Positions 42,434-54,539 of a DNA stretch of 64,000 nucleotides are shown here, one piece after another. How positions within the stretch are numbered: position 1 is the first letter of the stretch; each line of letters begins with the position of its first letter. The stretch is from Cryptomeria japonica (taxonomy: Eukaryota > Streptophyta > Pinopsida > Cupressales > Cupressaceae), in contig NC_081410.1 in the NCBI RefSeq assembly GCF_030272615.1, forward strand, positions 509,504,442 to 509,568,441, in the 5' to 3' direction. The notes beneath the pieces are model-generated. The model saw only the letters and a program-made list of their open reading frames with translations, was not told where the DNA came from and did no database searches. Position numbers and translations under genes: made by a program.

Positions 42434-45400
42434 GGGCCAGTTGCATCAGAGCCTACAGTAGGGGATGCCGGTAGGACCCACAGAGTGTTTGCAGCGGTTG
42501 ATAACTGCCAGGCTGAGCATCAGGGGACAGTTATTGAGGCCGCAGGTGTGTTGTGTGGTATCCCTATCTTAGTACTTTTTGACTCCGGTGCATCGGATTC
42601 TTTTATTTCTTCGTCCATTGTGGAGCGGTGTGGACTCACGTCTGCTAAGCAGGCGGATAGGTGGCAGGTAGAGTTGGCTACCGGGGTGCGCGTGGTCGTA
42701 GATGCCTTTGTTCCTAGTTGTGAGTTGGATCTAGGTCCCTTTGTGACTTCTGTTGACCTTCGTGTCATTCCTTTGGGATCCTATGGAGTAGTGTTGGGGA
42801 TGGATTGGTTATCATCTCACAGTGCTCATGTGGACTGTCGTCAGAAGACAGTAGAGTGTTTAGATGACCATGGCAGGAAAGTGGGGATTGTTGGAGTTCA
42901 GAGATCGATATCCTTACGTATGATTTCCGCTATGCAACTTAAGCGGTGTATGCGTAGAGGATGTCAGCTTTTTGCAGTAACTCTTGAGGATATGGATGAG
43001 GGAGAGAGTCGAGAAATCGCTCTTGATGGTCACCCTATTCTTCGAGAGTTTGCTGATGTGTTTCCTTTGGAGATTCCTGGTATGCCTCCGAAGCGAGACA
43101 TAGATTTCCGCATTGATTTGGTTCCTGGTGCAGAACCTATTTCGAGAGCTCCATATCGGATGACTACTCAGGAGTTGAGTGAGTTGAAGTTGCAGGTGGA
43201 AGAATTGTTGGCCAAGGGATTCATTCGTCCTAGTGTCTCTCCTTGGGGTGCGCCTGTTATCTTCATAAAGAAGAAAGATGGTTCTCTTCAGTTGTGCATT
43301 GATTACCGACAGCTGAATAAGGTAACCATCCGGAATCGATATCCGTTGCCTCGTATTGACGATCTTTTCGATCAGGTGAAGGGAGCCATGGTGTTCTCTA
43401 AGATTGATCTGAAATCCGGGTACCATCAGTTGCGCATTCATGATGCAGACATTCATAAGACAGCGTTTCGCACTCGTTATGGTCACTATGAGTTCATAGT
43501 AGTACCATTTGGGTTGACAAACGCGCCTTCAGTTTTCATGTGCCTCATGAATGGGGTTTTCCGTGCATACCTGGATCATTTTGTCCTTGTGTTCTTGGAT
43601 GATATATTGATTTATTCCAGATCTATGGAAGAGCATGAGGGTCACCTGCGTCTAGTTTTGCAGTGTTTGAGGGAGAATCAACTTTATGCCAATTTGGCGA
43701 AGTGTGATTTCTTCCAGACTGAGGTGAAATATCTTGGTCATGTGGTTTCAGGAGAGAGTGTATCTGTGGATCCTTCGAAGATCCAAGCCATCGTGGATTG
43801 GCCAGCGCCGACCAATGTTTCAGAGGTTCAGAGCTTTATGGGATTGGCCGGATATTACCGCCGCTTTGTTAAGGATTTTTCCCGTATAGGTCACCCGATT
43901 ACTTCTCTTCAGAGGAAAGGGAAGAAGTTTGTTTGGTCAGAGCAGTGTGAGTCAGCGTTTCGTGCCTTGAAGGAACTCCTTGTTAGTGCTCCGATTTTGG
44001 CAGTCCCTGATCCATCCAGAGAGTTTATGGTATGCACAGATGCCTCTTTAGAAGGTATAGGTGCGGTGCTTATGCAGGATGGACGTGTGGTTGCCTATGA
44101 GTCTCGCAAACTCAAGGACCACGAGTTGAACTATCCAGTTCATGATTTGGAGTTGGCAGCTGTAGTGCATGCGTTGGTTAGGTGGCGTCACTTTCTGTTA
44201 GGGCGTCGGTTTGAGCTGCATAGTGATCACCGCAGTTTGCAATATATCTTCACGCAGCCGAACTTGAATGCTCGACAGCGAAGGTGGATGGAATTCCTCT
44301 GCGAGTATGATTTTGAGGTTCGATATATTCAGGGGAAGGAGAATGTAGTGGCTGATGCCTTGAGTCGTAGGCGGCATGAAGTTTCAGCTTTGTCCCTTGG
44401 AGTGGACTTGAGTCAGAGAATTCTTGGAGTTCTTCCTCAGGACTCTTGGTATCAGGATGTTAGAGCCGTGTTGGAGTCCGGAAGGCCCTTAGAGGGTAGA
44501 TTCGCTGGGTATAGTCTTGAGGCGGATGGCATTCTACGTCATCTTGGTCGGATCTATGTACCTCCTTTGGAGGGTCTTCGCACTTTGATCATGACTGAGG
44601 CCCATCGTGCACCTTATTCGGCACACCCAGGTGTCAAGAAGATGCATGCAGATCTTAGACAGATTTATCATTGGGCTGGTATGAAGCGTGACATTGCCGA
44701 TTTTGTGTCGAAGTGTTTGGAATGTCAGCGAGTGAAGGCGGAGCATCAGCACCCAGCAGGGCTTTTACAGCCTAATTTAGTACCGGATTGGAAATGGGAC
44801 ATCATTTCCATGGATTTCATTGTTGGGTTGCCTGTTTCTTCACGTCGTCATGATGCCATCATGGTCATTGTTGACAGGTTGACGAAGGTTGCTCATTTTG
44901 TTCCTATCCGAGCTTCCTATACAGCAGCAGTGGTGGCTCGTGTCTTCTTGGAGGATGTGGTGAGATTGCATGGGATTCCGAGGTGGATAATCTCTGATAG
45001 AGATCCAGTCTTTACCTCAGCATTGTGGACCTCACTTCAGCATGCTTTGGGAACTCAGTTGAACTTCAGTTCAGCTTATCACCCAGAGACGGATGGTCAG
45101 ACTGAGCGTGTGAATCAGGTTTTAGAGGACATGCTTCGCATGTATGTTATGGACCAGCAGTCGCGTTGGGAGGACTATATTTATCTTGTGGAGTTTGCTT
45201 ATAACAACGGATATCATAGCTCCATAGGTATGTCACCCTTTCAGGCTTTGTATGGTCGTCCTTGCCGTACTCCGTTGAGTTGGGATCGGTTAGAGGACAG
45301 GGTGCTCATAGGCCCGGATATCCTTCGAGAGATGGAGCAGCAGGTAGAGCGGATTCGTGAGCATTTGGTAGCTGCACAGGATAGGCAGAAGAAGTATGCA

Positions 45401-45844
45401 GATGCTCACAGGGTAGATCGTCAGTTTTCTGTTGGCGACCGTGTATTCTTGAGAGTGCGTCCGCGTAAGAGTCCGATCCGTTATGGAAAGGGTTCTAAGT
45501 TGGCACCTCGTTTTGTTGGCCCGTTTGAGATCCTTGAGAGGATAGGACCTGTTGCCTACCGTCTTGCTTTGCCACCGAGTCTATCCCGCATCCACGATGT
45601 CTTTCATGTTTCAGTTCTTCGGCCTTATCACCCAGATGTGACTCATGTTCTTGATTGGAACGCTTTGGAGGTCGAGGACGGGCAGCTTTCTATGGAGCCC
45701 GTGCGCATTCTTCAGCGTCGGGATTTGACCCTTAGGGGACGCACCATCGACCAGGTAAGGGTCCTATGGGACCCAAATGATGAGACCTCGGCGACATGGG
45801 AGGATGCAGCGAAGATGAGAGAGCTCTATCCTTATCTGTTTTAG
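42434..45844 (+). CDS. Gypsy-B pol: protease, RT, RNase H, integrase, chromodomain-like tail
   Basis: Open to TAG 45842-45844 in the same frame as gag. There is no obvious ATG start, as expected for a polyprotein. Counting from GTG 42485: protease active site DSG at 33-35; RT with '[23 protein letters not shown]' and the catalytic FLDD at 370-373; RNase H with '[13 protein letters not shown]' near 517, then '[12 protein letters not shown]' and 'HSDHRSL'; integrase HHCC zinc site ('[15 protein letters not shown]...CLECQ') near 705-748 and the DDE triad near 775, 838 and 874 ('MDFIVGL', 'SDRDPVF', '[10 protein letters not shown]'). The C-terminus ('[29 protein letters not shown]') resembles the end of a chromodomain, which steers integration to marked chromatin in related elements. 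All catalytic residues I can check are present, so pol may be active. Confidence 0.9.
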   Translation, partial: GPVASEPTVGDAGRTHRVFAAVDNCQAEHQGTVIEAAGVLCGIPILVLFDSGASDSFISSSIVERCGLTSAKQADRWQVELATGVRVVVDAFVPSCELDLGPFVTSVDLRVIPLGSYGVVLGMDWLSSHSAHVDCRQKTVECLDDHGRKVGIVGVQRSISLRMISAMQLKRCMRRGCQLFAVTLEDMDEGESREIALDGHPILREFADVFPLEIPGMPPKRDIDFRIDLVPGAEPISRAPYRMTTQELSELKLQVEELLAKGFIRPSVSPWGAPVIFIKKKDGSLQLCIDYRQLNKVTIRNRYPLPRIDDLFDQVKGAMVFSKIDLKSGYHQLRIHDADIHKTAFRTRYGHYEFIVVPFGLTNAPSVFMCLMNGVFRAYLDHFVLVFLDDILIYSRSMEEHEGHLRLVLQCLRENQLYANLAKCDFFQTEVKYLGHVVSGESVSVDPSKIQAIVDWPAPTNVSEVQSFMGLAGYYRRFVKDFSRIGHPITSLQRKGKKFVWSEQCESAFRALKELLVSAPILAVPDPSREFMVCTDASLEGIGAVLMQDGRVVAYESRKLKDHELNYPVHDLELAAVVHALVRWRHFLLGRRFELHSDHRSLQYIFTQPNLNARQRRWMEFLCEYDFEVRYIQGKENVVADALSRRRHEVSALSLGVDLSQRILGVLPQDSWYQDVRAVLESGRPLEGRFAGYSLEADGILRHLGRIYVPPLEGLRTLIMTEAHRAPYSAHPGVKKMHADLRQIYHWAGMKRDIADFVSKCLECQRVKAEHQHPAGLLQPNLVPDWKWDIISMDFIVGLPVSSRRHDAIMVIVDRLTKVAHFVPIRASYTAAVVARVFLEDVVRLHGIPRWIISDRDPVFTSALWTSLQHALGTQLNFSSAYHPETDGQTERVNQVLEDMLRMYVMDQQSRWEDYIYLVEFAYNNGYHSSIGMSPFQALYGRPCRTPLSWDRLEDRVLIGPDILREMEQQVERIREHLVAAQDRQKKYADAHRVDRQFSVGDRVFLRVRPRKSPIRYGKGSKLAPRFVGPFEILERIGPVAYRLALPPSLSRIHDVFHVSVLRPYHPDVTHVLDWNALEVEDGQLSMEPVRILQRRDLTLRGRTIDQVRVLWDPNDETSATWEDAAKMRELYPYLF

Positions 45845-45865
45845 GCTTCCAGGAGTAAGCCTAGT

Positions 45866-45879
45866 TTTGTGGGGGAGAA
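45866..45879 (+). promoter_or_regulatory. Gypsy-B polypurine tract
   Basis: TTTGTGGGGGAGAA, ending directly at the TG of the 3' LTR. Confidence 0.8.
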
Positions 45880-48800
45880 TGTAGTACCCCGTTTTGATCG
45901 GACTTATTAGACTGATTTTGTGTTTCAGTTTACTTTTCAGTTGGCACTTGATTGCTCGTCATTTTCCAGACGTATTTGATATTATATCATGTTTATCTGG
46001 ATATTGGATGCATGAGTTACTTTCAGTATTTCAGTATTGATGATTTCTAGTGTTTCGTGGATTATTGCTCGTACTGACATTTTACTTTATCTAGTTGACG
46101 TGTCATATATATATGTTGCGTGTTTGCTATTGTATTGGATGCAAGGGGACGATTTTCCTTCACTCGTTTCGATGAGATAGGGAACGTCGCGATTCTCCTT
46201 CATCGGTGTGCGTGTCATGTATTCTATATCTATATGCATGTATGTGTGCTTCGGTGATGCAGGATATTGCAGGTACAAGTACCGGGTAGGTACGGGGTAT
46301 CGTCTCCACCTGGCTTCACAGGTCTGAGCGTGCCTTATATGTCCGATGGGAGTGGAGGAGATAGCTTTTGACCCTAGTCCTTACCTCAGTCTGTTATTGT
46401 GAGTGCCGTCAGTCGGTCGTTCATCCCTTTTGTCTGAATTTCGAGTCTTTTTACTTTTCCTCGATTTGCGTGCCTTGTGGTTCGGTTAATTATTTAAGTT
46501 TAAGTTGTCATTATTGTTGACTTGAGCGATTCATTCCTTATTATGCCTTATGTTTTGAATCAAGCGAAATTGATTAGTTATTAAATTTTAACTGTTAGTT
46601 GCTTATTTGGAAAAGAAATCGTGTTTAGATCCAACGAAAGAAATGGAATAGATTAGTTAATTGCTTTTAAATATATTCAATTAAGTTAACTCATTGCTTT
46701 CCTATTTAGTAGAAAAATTGATTAAATTGCTACTTATGAAAATGTAATTTTCAAAAAAGGGAATTTTTCATTTATTGTTTTGAGAAATTTGAAAAAAGAA
46801 AAATAGAAAAAGAAAAGAAAGTCAATGGGGAATTTTAATATTTTTTGTTTATAGAAATTTTGGGCAACCTAGAAAATTAGGTTAAGAGATTTTTCTTACT
46901 AAGCCATTTTGGAGGAGATTTTGGGGGTTATGCTTATTTTGGAGGAGGAGAAAGAAATTTTGGAAACTTGGCTTGAAGGGTGGATTTGGGTGTGAACCAG
47001 TTGGGATTCTTGCTTGGAAATCAAAAGGTTGGTTGAATCCTTGCTTATTGCAACAAAAAAAAATCATTGCTTTCCTTCCTCTTGCTGTTAATTGTTTAAA
47101 ATCTTGAAGTGTTTGTTTGTTATGGGTTATGGAGGAAGAATTCAACTATTTTGGTTATCAAATTTAAACTTAATTTCTTCCCATGTAGTTTCCTTAACTG
47201 AATTCTTAATGTTTCATCTTTGCTATGCAAGAAATTTCTTGGTTTATCATGCTGTTTGTAATTAGGAATTTGATGGATTTTGGTAGTGTTATGCTGGCAA
47301 AATTTTGCCAAGCATTCATAAAATATCTCCCCTAAAAATTTCCAGTTTTAAAAATGATAGTTATGAGTTAAAATTCCTTGTTCATGCTTGATTTGAAACA
47401 AATAGTTTCAATTGGGGTTTGGGGATTTAGTCTATTCCCATTTAATTAAACTTTTAAAGCAAACTGGGCAAATTTGAATGAAATATTAATGCCCCTGTTT
47501 TGTCTCAGAAAATTGGTGATTGCTGGTAAAATTGTGACTCCTTTTAAGTTAATTTTGTTTGTTTGTATGTTGATAAACTTGATGGCTGGGAGTTTAATTT
47601 TATTTATTGTGTTTGACAGAGGTTTTCACCTCTGTCTGTGTCTGAGTTTCTGTTCTATTTAATCCTCTGTCGTTTTTATTTGTAAAGGTTTTTAACTGTT
47701 AAATTAAATAAAATTTAATTTGTTAAATTTAAATTTAAATTGTGTTGGGGGCGGTGGCGGGGAGCTGGGCTCGACCCAGCCACGCACCCCCCCTTTCCCT
47801 TCCTTTCCCCCTGCTCACTGCATACCCAGCGTGGGAAAAGGCAGCAGCGCTGCTTTCCCCAAGCTGGGAATGCAGCTCGCTGCATTTCCCAGTTTGGGAA
47901 AGGCAGCGCTTGCTGCCTGTGGGTTCGTGGGGGCCCACGGGGCTTTAAAAAATTGCTTATTTTAATGTTTTTTTTGTTAGTTTTAAAAAAAAACGAAAAT
48001 GATAAAAAGTTAAGTTAGTGGTAAGTAATATAATTAGTGTTATGGTATATTTAATACTATATGATAAGATATTGTTATTTTATTAAAAAAAATAATAATA
48101 TGTTATCATGTAATATTAAATAACAATAATATGTTAAAGGTTTTTAATAAATTCTATGCGCGTTATTCGTTTTAGTATTAAGCAATAATATATTGTTATT
48201 TTAACAATAATAACAATATGTTATTATTTAATATTAAATAATAATAATGTGTTAAATATAGTTTACGATGATGTTAAGATTAATGAGTAATTATTTTGAT
48301 TTAGTAATGGGGATTAATTGATTGGTATCGTGAAAATAAATCAAATGATTTAGAGGTTAGTGGTAATGTTGGGATTAAGGAAAGTCGGATTAAATTTAAT
48401 ATTGGTGTTTGTTATCCAAGTATTATAAAATAGTTGTATGAGGATTGTATTCGTCAAATAGATGTTATTTTGGAATTATTTTATAATAGCTTGTATACGT
48501 TGGTTCAATTTGATTTAAATGTTGACTGCTCAACGAAAGATTGTTTGTAGTGTTTTTATCATTGCAGTCTAGTCGTTTTAATGTCGTCGCATTATGTTTA
48601 AAATGGTCATTATGTTGTCGATGTTTGCCCTTGGTCAGGTGTCGTTGTTCAAACCTTGAGGAAGTGGGCTTTTATGTGATATGTCCCTTATGGTTAACTC
48701 TGGGTTTGTGACTGTGAGTCCTACACCTGTGTTATGTCTGGATAATTTATGGTTGTAGTCCACCATAGAGTTCTCATAGATAGCCTTATCCAGTTAGTGA

Positions 48801-49869
48801 CCTAGTAGAGAGAGTGGCTTTCGGGCGGGGGCCGCACCCAAAGTGGATGGCAGGATAACCCCTCGAAAGTCAGCTATTAAGTGATAACCTAATAATTGTT
48901 TAGGGGGTGGGTAGTTATTAATTTAATTAAGATAATACACCCTGTACACGGTTGAGTGCTTGTATAGGCTCAAGGTGTTTGGGAAGGCCTGGAATGGCAA
49001 ACCTACCACCTTGTCTTCACGAAAGGATGGTAGGGTCCGCATGATGCTTAGATGGAGCCGGGGGTTTGGGAGAGGTTACCAGGATAACCCATGATGGGGG
49101 TCGGGACCTATGGAGACCTTCCTAGGGTAACCATGTTAAGCCATGTGATGACACTCTCTCTCTAGGGTCGCTAGTGTTTTGTGAGTCGAGTCACTTGTGT
49201 AATGCGGAGTCATCTGTACTGTTGTTCTTTTCTTGCTTGCTTGAGGGTCGTCTGCTATCTCCTAGCACGGTGGGGTGGTTCCATTATGGGATCACATGGT
49301 CGGGTGGTAGTGCCACTTCCCATCGGATATCTTGTTCCTACCTTCACGCGAGGATTGGCTTCGCCGGTGCATCTTGGTTCGTGCTTCTTGTAGCACTTAT
49401 ATTCTTGATTTCGTACTTTGAGGCCGTGTGGTCATTGTATCATCAGCTTGTAAAAATTGTAATTTATTGTTCTATGGAAGCCATGTAATTTTATGGAATA
49501 TTGTAATTTAAGTCATGGGATGTATATTGTTTCAGTTATCTTTTCTATTTGTATAAATGAATCTTTGGAAGTATGTATGATGTAATTTTGTAAGCCTATC
49601 TTTTGAAGATCAATTTATGAATATGAATTATTTAATCGTTATTGGCTTTCCGTAATTTAAATGGAAGATTGGATTAATATTGTGATGTGATTTTTATTTT
49701 GAAGTAATCTTCATTGGTAACCCTTTAGGATGTAGTGTTAGTCTTCCGCTTATGTTAATTATTGAGCAAGGTTATGATTTTTCCCTTAATCTTTAAAAAA
49801 AAAATTTATTGCGCCTTTTAGTTGCCTTATTGTGTTGCTATCCTTTAGGGTTCCTGGCGGGGCATTACA
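45880..49869 (+). repeat. Gypsy-B 3' LTR (3990 bp)
   Basis: Direct copy of the 5' LTR with one 1-bp deletion and about 13 substitutions by eye. Several of them (CTAG/CTGG, CAG/CGG) fall at CG or CHG positions. It ends GGGGCATTACA before the target duplication GCTTG. Confidence 0.93.
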
Positions 49870-50921
49870 GCTTGTTCTACCAATTGAGCAGTAGGTGCCA
49901 GTTGATCTTCTATTATAGCAACAAAAACCCATCCATTGTCTGCTGGATCCTCATCAGAATCATCAGTCACACCTTCATCAGCAATGTAATAAGATTTGTC
50001 TTTGTTGTTCTTAAATCTATATCTCTGATATTCAGGATTAGGCTTGTATGTTCTTCTAGCTTCTTCTCTTAGTTTAGTATGTCTATCAGAGCATCTTGAA
50101 GGCATATGACCAATCTTATTGTAGTTGAAACATTTAAAGGGTGCTTTACCTTCATACTTACTTCCAACTAGACCTTTTGGCATTTTTGTTGTAAATAGTG
50201 CTTCAAGCTCTTCATTCTCCTTCCTAGTTTCTTCAAGTTCTCTTGCATAAAAAGCTTTCCAGTCTGATTTGTCAAATGATGGAGCAGACGATGTTGATGC
50301 TCTAAAGGTCAAATCTATCTTTATAGTAGCAACAAGACCAAATTCCTCAATTTCAAAAGCTGAAAGTTTTCCAGTCAATGTATCCCTAGTTACTGATGTA
50401 TTAGGCATTATTCTCAACTCATTTATAGTAGTAACCTTCATTTTATATGCCGGTGGCAATCCTCTTAAGATTTTTGAAACAATTTCATCCTCACTCAAGG
50501 TTCCTCCACAACATTTAATACCTAAAACAATTTCATTTACTCTTTCCATAAAAGCATAAATTCTTTCATCTTCTTCCATTTTCAGATGTTCATACCTGAC
50601 TCGGAAGCTTTCAAGTTTTGCAATCTTGATTGTGGAATCTCCTTCATTCAGTGTTTCCAAATGATCTCAAAAAGCTTTAGTAGTAGACCTATCTGATAAT
50701 CCCATGATTTGTTGATCTGATAATGTGCTCAAATGTGCTTCTCTTGCTTTGTAATCATTCTCCTCATCTATAGCTAAGGTAGTTGGAGCAGTCTGACTAG
50801 CTACAACAGTAGTATAACCATTCTTTGTAACTTCCCAGATGTCTTTACCAATGCAATTTAGATGTGTCTCCATCCTTATCTTCCATATCCCATAGTTGGT
50901 TCCATCAACTTTAGGACTGTC
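49870..50921 (-). pseudogene. Copia-A gag (continuation beyond Gypsy-B)
   Basis: Minus strand. The frame opens before 50873 ('ETHLNCIGKDIWEV') and runs to 49870, where Gypsy-B splits it. It is open except for a TGA at 50664-50666, in a place where the Copia-B frame has Trp. It has a UBN2-type gag ('FRVRYEHLKMEEDERIYAFMERVNEIV', 'ILRGLPPAYKMKVTTINEL'). The zinc knuckle reads 'CFNYNKIGHMPSRC', with Tyr where the second Cys is expected. An acidic 'DEGVTDDSDED' tail follows. Compared with Copia-B, the 5' end is cut at about 50921 with the loss of primer site and 5' LTR. Confidence 0.85.
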
Positions 50922-51140
50922 CTAACCCTAAGTCCTAACCCTAAGTCTAGTTAGTGTTTTCTCTTTATTTAGATAACATACTTTCTTCCTTTCTTTAACC
51001 CCTAACCGAAGTCAGGGTTAATGTATTTTTTTTTGTTTGCCCATAATATTTTTCACAGGGCCGAATTGAAGGCAGGGCACGATATTGAAGGGGGCAACAA
51101 AACTCAACCCACAATGCGCTGGGGGGGGGGGGGGGGGCGG
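50922..51140. other. junction sequence with telomere-like CCTAACCCTAAG copies
   Basis: Right at the Copia-A break are two copies of CCTAACCCTAAG (about 50921-50946), then 'aacccctaacc' near 50998 and 'cagggttaatg' in inverse orientation near 51013. A run of about 17 G lies at 51121-51137. No gene. Confidence 0.5.
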
Positions 51141-51312
51141 TTGTGGGTCTCAACCCACGTGCGGATGAGGTCGCTCCTATGGGACACGGCCTACAACGGT
51201 GATCGAAGCCGCCGCTATGGTTCGCGGCCCACAATGGTGACCGAAGATGCCCCTGTGGGTCACAACCCATAGTGTGACCAAAGCCACCCTGTGGGTTCGA
51301 CCCGTAGTGCCA
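51141..51312. repeat. GC-rich degenerate tandem repeat, period about 38 bp, 4.5 units
   Basis: Units begin 'gtgggtc.caaccca' and continue 'tg.gaccgaagccgcccct'. They start at about 51141, 51179, 51217, 51255 and 51291, with 60-75% identity by eye. They contain 'gtgggt...acccac' inverted motifs. I know no family for it. Confidence 0.75.
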
Positions 51313-51379
51313 CAGAAATTATTATTTTTATTATAATTTTTTTATTTTATTTGCAAATACTTTTTTTTTGTTTATTTCC

Positions 51380-51437
51380 TTTTATATATATATATACATA
51401 CATATATATATATATACATACATATATATATATATAC

Positions 51438-51515
<78 letters not shown>
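51380..51515. repeat. TA/TATACA microsatellite
   Basis: Nearly pure (TA)n with interspersed 'catacata' units, about 135 bp. Confidence 0.95.
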
Positions 51516-51518
<3 letters not shown>

Positions 51519-52469
51519 TGTGTATATTTATATTTATATTTAAATGAATCAGAAATGGTTAATAAATGCATGTACATATACATGCTTAAATTTTAGTCTC
51601 ACTGTACTTTTTTTTAAATGCAACATTTATATATATATCTATATTTATAAAACAGGTTATTAATTAATCAGTTTAGATTGTTATAACAACATGCTTGTCT
51701 ACATGAAATGTGAAGGCATAAGTTTTAAACATTTCTTGAGCAATGTATTTTTCAGATTAGCATATATAATAGTAATGTTTTATTTTACAATAGTATTTAC
51801 ATTTCTAATCTATATTATATGTAATGATGTATAATAAAAATGAGTATATATATATATATTCAATGAAAATTTACATTCATGTATCTAGATCTGTTGTCCT
51901 AACCAATAGGATATTATTTTCTTATTTATCCATCATTACAACTACATGCAAATAATGAGTAAATTAAGTCTAAACTTAAGAAGTATATTTTTTGTTTAAC
52001 CTACATTCAGAAATAAAATTCCTTTCTATTAACAGTTATACATATAACATAATACACTTCAAAAAATGATTAGATTAAATAAATGAAGTGCAGGTAGCTT
52101 TATTCTATATTGCATACTAGATTTATTTTTTATTCTAAGAAAGTTTACACATAAAACTAAATAAGGGATAAAGCTCTATTTCATTTTAATGTTTATCTAC
52201 CCTTTTAATTTTACATGCATTTGTTTTCTTTCATTAGACATTAAAGCAGAAAATAAGATTACATTTCCTACTCCATTTCAAGGTAATAGATAACTATATA
52301 GGAATGCTAATCAAATGCTTCTTTGATTTCTTTAAATGAATATACAGGAAAGCAAACATATATTCTTTTCCCTTTTGAATCCTTAATAAAATATTAACAA
52401 GGTTACAATCTCAAACCTCTTCATTTCTACAAAATGAGGGCTTGTTAAAATACATTTTTTTTTTTTTAA
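51516..52469. other. AT-rich spacer, no gene
   Basis: AT-rich with short TA runs (51630, 51847) and no ORF or repeat I can place. It may include the outer part of the Gypsy-C LTR, whose left border I cannot fix. Confidence 0.5.
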
Positions 52470-54511
52470 TTCCCAATGAACCAAATAGCATACTTGCACA
52501 TGAACTTGGCTTTTCTCCATACTTTATTTGAAAGAAAAATAACAAATACAACCTATAGGTTGTGACCATGGAGGCTCACCTCCCAACCTAGGCTTACATG
52601 AAGCCACCCCCGAGCTAGGAGAACCAAGGCTAAATAGGCTACAAAAAAACTCAACCACGAAAGCAAGAAGAACTCATCAACACATGAACTCCAAACCCAA
52701 GGATTTACAATGTCACCAAGTGACTAATTTTGTGGGTTGAAGGTGGACCAAGTACCTAGAGGAGATCTGCAAGAAAGAGGAACTAATGCCTTTACAAGGC
52801 TACCAAAATATAATCATCACAAGTCACATATTAATCCCAAAATAACCTTATGTCCCCCATGACATACAAGCTCATATCTCCCCTTATGACCCCCTTCCAA
52901 TAATCATAAAAATAATGCAACAATGGTCCCATAACCCTTGTGTATCTCTCTCTTCTAAGAAGAGAGTCTCTACACTCATAGGCTATCAAGTAGCCCTTCA
53001 CCCCCAAGGCTACTCTACCCTCCCAAGGGCGACTATGGCCTTGAAACACCCAAAACACATATAACCATACAACACATAACAATAAACACAAAGAAAGAAC
53101 TCCAACACTCAGCTTCACAAACCACATAAACAACAAAGCAAAATGCACAAACAATCTTTCCTTCACAATGACAATGGAACTCAATATGCAAGGAAGAAAC
53201 ACTACCAACCTTTGTTCCTACAAATGGTATGAGCAATAGTTGAAGGAGAGCTGCCCAATCCACTACTCTTTTCTTCCCAAAAATTAGAAATGCAACCACT
53301 AAGATCAATTTTCCAACAATAACATTAGGTCTCCAAGATTGGAGAGTGGGTGATCAAAATCCTAAGTTTGAATCCTTTCCGTAGGTAGACTCTTTGCACA
53401 CTTTCCAACCTCTTGGAAAGCATGTGAGATCTCATAGGTTGGTCCTCCCAACCTCTTACATGCTTTCAGAAAAAGGAAATTGAAAAAGGTAATAGAAGGT
53501 GAGGAAGAGCAACTATCACTCAAATGGAAGGTTGTCTAACCAAGGAGAAATCGTCAAAAGTTAAATTTCGTCCATCTTGGAAAAGTCAATTTTTGAGGTG
53601 ACTTGACAGTCACATGTGAGTGGTTACATGGTTAAAATTTACCTTTACCAATAGGTATAACATATGGGCCTTCAAAAATTCCATAAACCTAACCTTAGGA
53701 GTTAGTTTGACCCTCTAGAAACTCACCTAAAGTTTACCTACGGGTCAAACTTGAGTTGACCATTCTAATGGCTCTCTATCCAAGACTCTATTGGGACAAC
53801 ACTAAGTTTTTTTTGAATAATGCATTGGTTATACAAATTCCCTCCAAGGGACATGTCATTGCCAACTCACTTCATAACACAAGTGTCAAGTGACACAATA
53901 AAAATAGACAATACTTTAATACACATGGCAATGTCCATTTTTGGAATTAACAAATTTAAGAAATACAAATTAAACACGCATTCAAGCATTCACATTTACA
54001 AATAAAACACATTACATATGAGGTGTTGTCTCTCCAAATAGACAACCTTTGGCTTCACAAACGCACATAGGTTTAGGTTGATTCTCTAAATAGTTTCCAT
54101 GGTCACATAGATTAGTTTTCCTGCACAACTCACTTTGCACATTAGTAATCCCAAATATTCACATGTAGTATTAATATATGAAAAGAATACAATTCAGACA
54201 CTTTGCATACAATTTAAATCATAACATTCAAATTATCAATTATCCAATAAAAACCAAATGAAAAAATTTACTCAAAGGCATCATAATAATCATCATGAAA
54301 TTCAATCACTCATAAGGCATGCATCCATGTTTTCTAACATCATAAATAAAGTACTACAAATTAGAATTAAATGGCATATATCATATCAATATTATCCAAT
54401 TACTAGATCATATAGAATCTATATCCATAATGCATCAAAATAAAGTATTAATAATAGGTTCAATATGAAAAATAACTGCAATGCTATGACGGCTCAGGGA
54501 AGGGCCTCACA
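52470..54511 (-). repeat. Gypsy-C 3' LTR (left border uncertain)
   Basis: On the minus strand it begins TGTGAGGCCCTTCC right after a purine tract and runs leftward. 'caaataaagtatgg' near 52520-52535 (minus) looks like a polyadenylation signal, so the end lies at or beyond about 52470. The other LTR is outside the window, so the border is a guess. Hydrophobic minus-strand ORFs at 52831-53308 are not supported as genes. Confidence 0.5.
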
Positions 54512-54521
54512 CCCTCCCCCT
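54512..54521 (-). promoter_or_regulatory. Gypsy-C polypurine tract
   Basis: Minus strand GAGGGGGAGGG-type tract immediately before the LTR start TGTGAGG. Confidence 0.65.
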
Positions 54522-54539
54522 CTAGGCATGAACTTCCTC

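Larger units (their letters stand above)
37001..49869 (+). mobile_element. Gypsy-B: complete young chromovirus-like element (12.87 kb)
   Basis: Inserted in Copia-A with the target duplication GCTTG (36996-37000 and 49870-49874); the uninterrupted sequence is visible in Copia-B near 59765. LTRs are 37001-40991 and 45880-49869, which differ at only about 14 positions by eye (roughly 0.35%). The primer site is tRNA-iMet. One reading frame (41144-45844) holds gag, protease, RT, RNase H, integrase and a chromodomain-like tail, in the order typical of Del/Tekay chromoviruses. Pol is open; gag carries four TAG codons. LTR tips form an extended inverted pair (TGTAGTACCCCG against TGTAATGCCCCG). This is the youngest insertion in the window. 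Confidence 0.93.

Noticed and set aside
42914-43486. 190-codon minus-strand ORF
   Set aside because: Shadow of the Gypsy-B pol frame on the other strand.
50921-50946. Interstitial telomere
   Set aside because: Only two imperfect CCTAACCCTAAG units; too short and degenerate to call a telomere array.
51291-51596. Tyr/Ile-rich ORFs on both strands
   Set aside because: Translation of the TA/TATACA microsatellite.
52831-53308. Hydrophobic minus-strand ORFs that might be membrane proteins
   Set aside because: Within the Gypsy-C LTR, overlapping in two frames, no homologous motif.
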